This document shows positions 14,582 through 19,288 of a stretch of DNA of 19,288 nt, in pieces. This stretch comes from Ghiorsea sp. (lineage in GTDB: Bacteria; Pseudomonadota; Zetaproteobacteria; Mariprofundales; Mariprofundaceae): positions 1-19,288 of the forward strand of contig JALUWH010000045.1 in the NCBI GenBank assembly GCA_027019685.1. The letters run 5' to 3'. Position 1 is the stretch's first letter. The number at the start of each line of letters is the position of its first letter. The position numbers and the translations under genes were made by a program. The notes below the pieces were generated by a model. The model searched no databases, was not told where the DNA came from, and was given only the letters and a program-made list of their open reading frames with translations.

Positions 14582-14899
14582 TTAAAAACGTTTGATAATC
14601 CACATGGGTGGCTTGGGCATTTCATTGCCTGCAACACGTCGCTTAAATACGCCAGTGCCTTCATCATCATAGAGGTAATAAGGTGGGAAGCCGCCAGCAG
14701 GCTGTACTTTAATCATCCAAGTTTTACCACCTGAACGATATTCAGTGATGGTGGCATTGTCGCCCTCATGTTTATAGGTACGAACTTCAACTTGGTCGTT
14801 TTCCACCTTGGGGTTAAGTTCTTCGCGTAAGTTAAAGTCTTCAGCCCATGCCGCGTTGGCACAAGCGAATATGCAGAGCAATAAAAGATTAAATTTCAT
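14582..14899 (-). CDS. DUF2782 exported small protein
   Basis: 105 residues. A signal peptide of ~19 residues (MKFNLLLLCIFACANAAWA, then EDFN) leads a small domain with YKHEGDNATITEYRSGG, WMIKVQPAGGFPPYYLYDDE and PPMWIIKRF, the pattern I associate with DUF2782. This family is found in gamma-type proteobacteria, often encoded near polA or homoserine kinase, with no known function. It should be periplasmic. It overlaps the end of the Dabb gene by 11 nt and precedes the thiE-like gene by 8 nt. Confidence 0.85.
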   Translation of the reverse strand: MKFNLLLLCIFACANAAWAEDFNLREELNPKVENDQVEVRTYKHEGDNATITEYRSGGKTWMIKVQPAGGFPPYYLYDDEGTGVFKRRVAGNEMPKPPMWIIKRF

Positions 14900-15170
14900 A
14901 ATCCACCACCTTACGTGATGTAGTTACACGCTGCATCATCGGAATCACCGCTTGGTGGTCGGGATGTGCAACATAAGCGTTAAGGTCATCACGATTTTCA
15001 AATGTAGAATACAATACCACATCTGCAGAAGCATCGGTAGCACTAAAATCAATACCAACTTCTATGTCTATAATGCTGGGTACTTTGCCTTTTAAGTCTT
15101 CTAAAGTTTTCTTAACCATGGGGGCATCATTTTTATCTTGTAATGTCCACATAACGATATGTTTAATCAT
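14889..15170 (-). CDS. Dabb (stress-responsive alpha/beta barrel) protein
   Basis: 93 residues of ferredoxin-like Dabb fold: MIKHIVMWTLQDK at the start, then EDLKGKVPSIIDIEVGIDFS, DVVLYSTFENRDDLNAYVAHPDH and VTTSRKVVDYE. Family members are dimeric, and some are enzymes or stress proteins; the role here is unknown. I place the start at 15170 rather than the longer 15209. AGGAG lies 10 nt upstream (15181-15185), the protein then begins exactly at the conserved IKH strand, and ATGA at 15167-15170 overlaps the stop of the cysteine protein. Confidence 0.88.
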   Translation of the reverse strand: MIKHIVMWTLQDKNDAPMVKKTLEDLKGKVPSIIDIEVGIDFSATDASADVVLYSTFENRDDLNAYVAHPDHQAVIPMMQRVTTSRKVVDYEI

Positions 15171-15382
15171 GTTTTTGTTGCTCCTAATTTTTGTGTAAAT
15201 TTCATGCAAGGTTTACCTGATGAACGAAACACATCCTGCGAAGGCATAGACCTTGATTTAAAAGAAAATATTTTGCATCCATAGGGTAATTTAGCATCCC
15301 AGGTGATGAAATAATATTTACATTGTCTACAGATTGGTTGTTTGTGAGTGGGCTGCCCATAAACAGGCTGCTTAGTTGTCAA
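15167..15382 (-). CDS. Four-cysteine mini-protein, probable metal binder
   Basis: 71 residues, starting with TTG at 15382 (no in-frame ATG upstream of the conserved part; AGGT lies 5 nt before). The core reads ICRQCKYYFITWDAKLPYGC, then FKSRSMPSQDVFRSSGKPC, so cysteines 18, 21, 36 and 59 could bind zinc or another metal. I recognise the style (CxxCxYYxITWD...PxGC...FKS...P...SG..C) from uncharacterised small proteins of other proteobacteria but cannot name a family. It overlaps the Rieske gene by 11 nt and the Dabb gene by 4 nt (ATGA), so it is translated in the middle of the operon. Confidence 0.75.
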   Translation of the reverse strand: MTTKQPVYGQPTHKQPICRQCKYYFITWDAKLPYGCKIFSFKSRSMPSQDVFRSSGKPCMKFTQKLGATKT

Positions 15383-15686
15383 TGTCTACCTGAATCATGC
15401 CATTATTCACACGCACTTGAAATATTTCAATATCTTCATAAGCAGGTGGGGTTAAGGCTTTGCCATTAAGGATACAAAAACGTGCGCCATGCCTTGGGCA
15501 AATAATTTCATCACCCTCACATTCACCCGATGCCAACTCGCCACCATCATGGGAGCAGCGATCTTCAATAGCATAAAAACCTTGGCTAAGGTGGAATACA
15601 GCAATTTTTCCTGCATCGGTATCTACTACGATTCTTTGTCCCTTGGGGCAATCGTTTTCTGCCGCAATATCAATCCATTCTGCCAT
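15372..15686 (-). CDS. Rieske [2Fe-2S] ferredoxin-like protein
   Basis: A soluble 104-residue Rieske protein. The cluster ligands are C44 and H46 (in DRCSHDGGEL) and C63 and H66 (in IICPRHGARF), flanked by GxALTPPA and the usual beta-rich ends. It lacks a signal peptide or oxygenase domain, so it resembles the stand-alone ferredoxins of Rieske oxygenase systems or general electron carriers. Its partner is unknown. Its ATG overlaps the upstream gene's stop (TAATG at 15684-15688). Confidence 0.93.
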   Translation of the reverse strand: MAEWIDIAAENDCPKGQRIVVDTDAGKIAVFHLSQGFYAIEDRCSHDGGELASGECEGDEIICPRHGARFCILNGKALTPPAYEDIEIFQVRVNNGMIQVDIDN

Positions 15687-15970
15687 TATAAGGCTCCATC
15701 AAGAAATGTTATTTCATCCCAAATGCTTGTAGGTTTACCATCAGGGTCACGAAAACGAAGGTGTTGCTGTTTAGGCACCATGCGATTGGCTCTGCCATAG
15801 CAGTCATCTTGTACGGTATCATCAGAGCGAGAGGATAAAACCAACATATCTTCATCAGCGAGTAAATCAGTGATTTCATAATCATCATTTAAATAACGAA
15901 CTTTTCGCCCAACCAAGGCATATAGGTCATCGGGATTAGAAAAGAGTGCTTGCAATTGTTGATGACTCAT
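15686..15970 (-). CDS. Conserved-hypothetical 94-residue protein upstream of Rieske gene
   Basis: A small acidic soluble protein: LYALVGRKVRYLNDDYEITDLL looks like a small beta-barrel, followed by a polar stretch and WDEITFLDGAL. No cysteine cluster (one Cys), no membrane segment. ATG 15970 has AGGAG 7 nt upstream and lies ~23 nt after the predicted transcription start. It is the first gene of the operon and overlaps the Rieske start by one base, which suggests a shared function. I cannot name a family. Confidence 0.8.
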   Translation of the reverse strand: MSHQQLQALFSNPDDLYALVGRKVRYLNDDYEITDLLADEDMLVLSSRSDDTVQDDCYGRANRMVPKQQHLRFRDPDGKPTSIWDEITFLDGAL

Positions 15971-15999
15971 ACGTATTCTCCTTGTGGCATTCTGATGCT

Positions 16000-16028
16000 A
16001 GTGTAGAAAGCATGACTTAAAGCGTCAA
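16000..16028 (-). promoter_or_regulatory. Sigma70-type promoter of the Rieske operon
   Basis: On the minus strand: TTGACG (16028-16023), 17-nt spacer, TACACT (16005-16000), giving a start near 15993 and a ~23-nt leader to ATG 15970. A weaker plus-strand pair, TTGTGG (15982-15987) and TAGAAA (16004-16009) with 16-nt spacing, overlaps it and might serve mscS, making this a compact divergent promoter. Confidence 0.6.
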
Positions 16029-16047
16029 ATGATTGGGGTAGGATACA

Positions 16048-17136
16048 ATGGATTTTTCACAGTTTTCAACATGGATGAGTGATTATGCTTGGGTGCGTTG
16101 GGCGGTGGCTGCGACGTTATTGATGGTGACAGTGTTGGCTCATCGTTATTTGATTCGTGGTTTACAGCGGGTGACCAAGCATTTGGCAGGTAAAACCAAA
16201 ACAACATTGGATGATACCTTGTTGCAAGCTGCAGAAAAACCGTTGAGTTGGTTGATTTTATTGCTGGGTATTTGGGCTTCTGTGATGGTCTTAAACCCAC
16301 CTTCGGATGTTTTACCACTGGTAGCAATTGCAGAGCGTTTGGGGCGCATGTTAAGCATTGTGCTGGTGGGGTGGTTCTTGTGGCGTTTGATTGATGGTTT
16401 TTCTGTGTATGCCATGTCGCGTGCGCAAAAGACAGATTCAACATTGGATGACCAATTGGTGCCCTTTGTATCTAAAACATTAAAACTTTTTTTGATTGTG
16501 ACAGGTATTTTGGTGATTGCGCAAAATCTTGGTTATTCGATTTCAGGTTTGGTGGCTTCATTGGGCATTGGTGGTATTGCGGTAGCTATGGCAGCCAAAG
16601 ACACCATTGCCAACTTGTTTGGTTCGGTGATGTTATTGGTGGATAGACCTTTTGCTGTGGGTGACTGGATTAAAACATCACAATTTGAAGGCGTGGTTGA
16701 AGAAATTGGTTTTAGATCCACACGCATTCGTACCTTTGCCCGCACTTTGGTCAATGTGCCCAACTCTATACTTGCCAATATGGTGATTGATAATATCGAT
16801 GCGCGCTCTAAGCGGCGTATTAAAATGCGTATTGGTGTTACTTATAATACGAACACAGAAAAAATGCAGCAAGCCATTGCGGGTATTGAGAAAATATTGG
16901 CAGAACATCCAGGTGTGGATCAAGAGTTTTCATTGGTGAAATTTGATAATTTTGAAGATTCGTCTTTGTCTATTTTCCTTTATTATTTCAGTAAGAGCAA
17001 GGAGTGGGCGGTGTATTTGCAAGTGCGCCAAGAGGTGAATATGCAGATTATGCAGTTGCTCGAATCTTTGGGTTTGGAGTTTGCCTTCCCGAGTCGCACT
17101 TTGTATATCGAACATCAGGATAAACCATGTCTGTAA
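16048..17136 (+). CDS. MscS-family small-conductance mechanosensitive channel
   Basis: An inner-membrane channel that releases solutes on hypo-osmotic shock. 362 residues, longer than E. coli MscS (286), with extra N-terminal helices as in YnaI/MscMJ-like members. Predicted helices lie near 17-38, 66-84, 99-119 and 143-161. The pore helix and signature, about 167-208, read GLVASLGIGGIAVAMAAKDT then NLFGSVMLLVDRPFAVGDWI. The beta domain (EIGFRSTRIRTFARTLVNVPN) and C-terminal alpha/beta domain follow. ATG 16048 has AGGA 4 nt upstream. Its end overlaps the next gene by 10 nt. Confidence 0.95.
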   Translation: MDFSQFSTWMSDYAWVRWAVAATLLMVTVLAHRYLIRGLQRVTKHLAGKTKTTLDDTLLQAAEKPLSWLILLLGIWASVMVLNPPSDVLPLVAIAERLGRMLSIVLVGWFLWRLIDGFSVYAMSRAQKTDSTLDDQLVPFVSKTLKLFLIVTGILVIAQNLGYSISGLVASLGIGGIAVAMAAKDTIANLFGSVMLLVDRPFAVGDWIKTSQFEGVVEEIGFRSTRIRTFARTLVNVPNSILANMVIDNIDARSKRRIKMRIGVTYNTNTEKMQQAIAGIEKILAEHPGVDQEFSLVKFDNFEDSSLSIFLYYFSKSKEWAVYLQVRQEVNMQIMQLLESLGLEFAFPSRTLYIEHQDKPCL

Positions 17137-17486
17137 TGTTATTTAAACTTCGTGGCGTGGAAGATGATGAAGCTGATGACATTCGAGCTTTGTTAGAAGC
17201 CCATGACATTGATTTTTATGAAACAAGCAATGGACGTTGGGGTTTAGGTTTTGCAGCCATTTGGTTGCATGATGATGCCCTGCTTGAACAAGGAAAAACT
17301 TTGATTCAAACGTATCAAGTACAACGTTATGAGGATGCACAAGCCACATATGCTGAACTTTGTGCAAAAGGTGAGCAGCCCACAGTATGGAAAAAGATAA
17401 AACAGAACCCGGTACAAATCTCTTTGGTGTTGCTGGCAATATTGATTGTGGCTATATTTGTATTATCACCCTTCGTGTTATTATGA
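17127..17486 (+). CDS. DUF6164-like protein with C-terminal membrane anchor
   Basis: 119 residues. The N-terminal soluble part (MLFKLRGVEDDEADDIRALL, DFYETSNGRWGLGFAAIWL) has a ferredoxin-like pattern that I believe is DUF6164. A single C-terminal helix (about 95-117, LVLLAILIVAIFVLSPFVLL) anchors it, preceded by KKIKQNP. ATG 17127 overlaps the mscS stop by 10 nt; ATG 17136 (MLFKL) would start at the conserved strand and is an alternative. It is cotranscribed with mscS, and a role linked to the channel is possible but unproved. Confidence 0.78.
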   Translation: MSVMLFKLRGVEDDEADDIRALLEAHDIDFYETSNGRWGLGFAAIWLHDDALLEQGKTLIQTYQVQRYEDAQATYAELCAKGEQPTVWKKIKQNPVQISLVLLAILIVAIFVLSPFVLL

Positions 17487-17493
17487 AGTGTGT

Positions 17494-17502
17494 TGCTATA
17501 AT
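17494..17502 (+). promoter_or_regulatory. Extended -10 promoter before apaG
   Basis: TGCTATAAT at 17494-17502 is a perfect TGnTATAAT. The -35 region is poor (CGTGTT at 17474-17479). Initiation near 17508 would leave an ~11-nt leader holding GAGG (17509-17512) before ATG 17520. Confidence 0.5.
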
Positions 17503-17519
17503 GTGTATGAGGCAAAAAC

Positions 17520-17885
17520 ATGAAAAATCTTATTGAAGTTACTGTTGAGACGGAATACCAAGCAGATCAATCACGAGAGGGTGAATATGTGTTTGTTTAT
17601 CATATCTGCATTCAAAATAAGGGTGAGCAAGCGGCACAACTCTTGTCACGCAAGTGGTTGATAACCGATGCTGATGGTAATGTTACAGAAGTACAAGGTG
17701 ATGGTGTGATTGGGGAACAGCCTGTGATTGAACCGCAGCAGGAGCATAGGTACAGTAGTTATTCTGTGCTTAAAACCGAGGTGGGTTGTATGCAGGGCTC
17801 ATATCAAATGCGCGGCGAAGATGGTGTGTTTTTTGAGGCGGATATACCGATGTTTACTTTGGCTGTTGCAGGTATTCTCAATTAA
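17520..17885 (+). CDS. apaG: ApaG-domain protein
   Basis: 121 residues of the ApaG (DUF525) fold, a fibronectin-III-like beta sandwich linked to Co2+/Mg2+ homeostasis and diadenosine-tetraphosphate metabolism in enterobacteria; the biochemical role is not firmly known. Seen: IEVTVETEYQADQS, LLSRKWLITDADG, GDGVIGEQPVIEPQQEHRY, EVGCMQGSYQM and FEADIPMFTL, covering the family end to end. Family length is ~125. Its stop codon (17883-17885) directly abuts the stop of the convergent actin-like gene (17886-17888), leaving no room for a separate terminator. Confidence 0.94.
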   Translation: MKNLIEVTVETEYQADQSREGEYVFVYHICIQNKGEQAAQLLSRKWLITDADGNVTEVQGDGVIGEQPVIEPQQEHRYSSYSVLKTEVGCMQGSYQMRGEDGVFFEADIPMFTLAVAGILN

Positions 17886-18920
17886 CTATTTCTTTTTGGG
17901 ATTTGCCCAAGTGTATAAACCGAACTTGTAATAACCACGTACATTGTGCAAGCGGTAATCCAAGTCTTGTTTGATGGGTATGATTGCGCCTTCGATTTCT
18001 GCTTCCATATAGGGGAGTAGTACTGCGCCACCACCACCTGTAATCATAATTGAGTCTATATCCCAATCATCTGCCCACACTTGGTTGGCATCGATGGCAA
18101 TTTGTGAAGCCAGTTGTTTAAACGCATGCTCTGTTATTTTGTGCAAATCATACGACTTACCACGTACTTTGATTGTTCCCTTATCTACAGCATCATATAA
18201 ACGGTAGATTTCAATATCAATACCACAGGCATCTTTGAGTTTGCTACCAATTTGTGCAAAAGCGCGGGATATACCATTTTTGGTGGTTAAACTACCACGT
18301 TCGGAATAACGACCTTTATCGGAAATTGTGTAGTCTGTTGTGCGAAATCCAACATCAATAATACCAATTTTATCAGTGGCAAAGCGTTTATTTTGTGCAA
18401 TGCCTGTTGTGCTCAATAAACTATCCATCACTGTACCAATGGGTTGAGGTAATACACGCACATCAGAAACTTGAATGCTTGTTTGTTTGCGTTCGCCATC
18501 AGCATTAATTACATAAAAGTTATGTGTGGTTTTTAACATTTTTGCCAGCTCATCTTTATATTCACGGTAATGACCAATGGGTAAACCCACCACCAATTTT
18601 ATAGGCTGGGATGTGTCTTTCACCAGCTTGCTTAATGTCGCTAGGGCAAGAATTTTACTAGAAGAAGATACAAATTGGGTTTGATCTAGAGTAAATGTAC
18701 GGTCGGAGCTTTGGCGTTCGGCGAGTTCACCAACAAAATATGAAGTGTTGTCCACTTCGATTTGCAAGTGATCATCATCAGTATTGGAGTGCAGTAAGTT
18801 TTCTTTGATTTGAAACTCAACGGCTTCACCAAAAATCGATTTAAAAATGAGAAAATCATGCCCGTTGGTTGCTTTTGTAAAACCAAAGCCAATATCAATA
18901 CCAATAATGTGTTCAGCCAT
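17886..18920 (-). CDS. ParM/StbA-like actin-fold ATPase
   Basis: 344 residues with the full actin ATPase signature: phosphate-1 GIDIGFGFTKA (7-17), connect/phosphate-2 IGIIDVGFRTTDYTI (185-199), adenosine loop IMITGGGGAVLLPYM (291-305) and a C-terminal NVRGYYKFG (326-334) like other bacterial actin-like (ALP/ParM) proteins. Such proteins polymerise to segregate plasmids or position cell structures. No ParR-like partner or centromere-type direct-repeat cluster is visible nearby, and neighbours are chromosomal housekeeping genes. TGGAG lies 5 nt before ATG 18920. It has its own promoter and ends tail-to-tail with apaG. Cellular role unknown. Confidence 0.9.
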   Translation of the reverse strand: MAEHIIGIDIGFGFTKATNGHDFLIFKSIFGEAVEFQIKENLLHSNTDDDHLQIEVDNTSYFVGELAERQSSDRTFTLDQTQFVSSSSKILALATLSKLVKDTSQPIKLVVGLPIGHYREYKDELAKMLKTTHNFYVINADGERKQTSIQVSDVRVLPQPIGTVMDSLLSTTGIAQNKRFATDKIGIIDVGFRTTDYTISDKGRYSERGSLTTKNGISRAFAQIGSKLKDACGIDIEIYRLYDAVDKGTIKVRGKSYDLHKITEHAFKQLASQIAIDANQVWADDWDIDSIMITGGGGAVLLPYMEAEIEGAIIPIKQDLDYRLHNVRGYYKFGLYTWANPKKK

Positions 18921-18964
18921 AAATGCTCCAATATGTAATCGATGAGATGCCTTTAGTTAAGCAG

Positions 18965-18992
18965 AGGTTAGAAGTGCTGTCTATATTGTCAA
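18965..18992 (-). promoter_or_regulatory. Probable promoter of the actin-like gene
   Basis: On the minus strand a perfect TTGACA (18992-18987), 16-nt spacer and a weak TAACCT (18970-18965). It lies between the upstream terminator and the start codon, giving a leader of ~38 nt. Confidence 0.5.
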
Positions 18993-18999
18993 CACAACA

Positions 19000-19035
19000 C
19001 AAAAAAGAGCTGCAAGGCGTTAACCTCACAGCTCT
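19000..19035 (-). terminator. Rho-independent terminator after the 38-residue ORF
   Basis: On the minus strand AGAGCTGTGAGG / CCTTGCAGCTCT forms a 12-bp stem (two G-U pairs) with a 6-nt loop TTAACG, running into six T's (19006-19001). It should stop transcription of the small membrane ORF before the actin-like gene. Confidence 0.88.
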
Positions 19036-19061
19036 AAGTCAAATGGTGCTTATAAGCTAAA

Positions 19062-19178
19062 TTAGCTTGTCATATTCGCATAATTTTGCACAAAGATGCC
19101 AGCAAACAAAATCGTTGCAATCACTGCTGGTCCATCACGATATAAAAACTTACCAATCTTTTTTGTCATATTCTTCAT
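19062..19178 (-). CDS. 38-residue single-helix membrane peptide
   Basis: A short gene: MKNMTKKIGKFLYRDGPAVI, then one hydrophobic segment (about residues 18-31, AVIATILFAGIFVQ) and a short polar tail NYANMTS. Support: AGGAG (19190-19186) exactly 7 nt before ATG 19178, a strong terminator 27 nt after the stop, and AT-rich TATAAT boxes upstream. The positive N-terminus predicts N-in topology. I recognise no family. It could be a stand-alone regulatory micro-protein. A type-I-toxin-like peptide is possible by size, but no antisense RNA is evident. Confidence 0.72.
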   Translation of the reverse strand: MKNMTKKIGKFLYRDGPAVIATILFAGIFVQNYANMTS

Positions 19179-19207
19179 ATACAATCTCCTTTCTTACTTA
19201 GGATGTT

Positions 19208-19233
19208 GTTTATTATACATAAGGTTTATTATA
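19208..19233 (-). promoter_or_regulatory. Tandem TATAAT boxes upstream of the small membrane ORF
   Basis: The 10-mer TATAATAAAC (minus strand) occurs twice, at 19217-19208 and 19233-19224, 16 nt apart. Each contains a perfect -10 hexamer, but neither has a good -35. One or both may drive the 38-residue ORF. Further upstream GATGTTAA (19241-19248) and TTAACATC (19281-19288) form an inverted repeat reaching the window end. Confidence 0.45.
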
Positions 19234-19288
19234 ATAATGTGATGTTAATCATAAATTTTATTTAGGATTCTAAAATGAGGTTAACATC

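Noticed and set aside
15171..15209. Upstream extension of the Dabb protein
   Set aside because: The extra 13 residues precede the conserved first strand and would overlap the cysteine protein by ~43 nt. ATG 15170 has a proper AGGAG and a 4-nt overlap.

Overview
The window is a gene-dense stretch of bacterial chromosome of moderate-to-low GC by eye, with short intergenic gaps, many 1-30 nt gene overlaps and conventional AGGAG-type ribosome binding sites. The gene set (Bax-like glucosaminidase, ApaG, DUF2782, MscS, zinc-type HolB, rplU-rpmA-obgE-proB-proA order) indicates a Gram-negative proteobacterium. A gamma- or zetaproteobacterium-like lineage is my best guess, but this is inference and the species cannot be read from the sequence.

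Layout. (1) 1-2983, plus strand: a TetR regulator cut by the window edge, an ABC1/UbiB-type kinase, a four-helix membrane protein and a DUF2867 protein, all overlapping or nearly so. (2) 3029-6542, plus: murI (with an extra C-terminal domain), tmk, holB and a secreted PAP2-type phosphatase, tightly coupled. (3) 6699-7643, plus: a clean sigma70 promoter, a leader with two hairpins, rpmE-rplU-rpmA and a strong intrinsic terminator with a GAAA loop. (4) 7697-12278, plus: obgE-proB-[two-repeat secreted protein]-proA. This is the common obg/proline-synthesis cluster with an unrecognised exported protein inserted between the two enzymes. (5) 12259-13084: two small membrane ORFs, then a non-coding block of about 330 bases made almost entirely of consecutive inverted repeats. 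(6) 13085-15970, minus: a Bax-like peptidoglycan hydrolase, and upstream of it a six-gene operon (hypothetical, Rieske ferredoxin, four-cysteine mini-protein, Dabb protein, DUF2782 lipoprotein-sized exported protein, ThiE/TenI-like protein) driven by a good promoter at 16000-16028. (7) 16048-17885, plus: an MscS channel, a DUF6164-like protein and apaG. (8) 17886-19288, minus: a ParM-like actin ATPase with its own promoter, preceded by a 38-residue single-helix membrane peptide with a strong ribosome binding site and its own terminator.

How the parts work together: regions 2 to 4 are housekeeping (cell-wall precursor, dTTP, replication clamp loader, ribosome assembly, proline synthesis). The places most likely to hold undescribed biology are the duplicated-domain exported protein inside the proline cluster, the ParM-like protein with no visible ParR partner next to a micro-membrane protein, the hairpin-array non-coding region, the extra domain on glutamate racemase and the conserved-hypothetical Rieske operon. 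I saw no CRISPR array, tRNA, rRNA, transposase or prophage gene.
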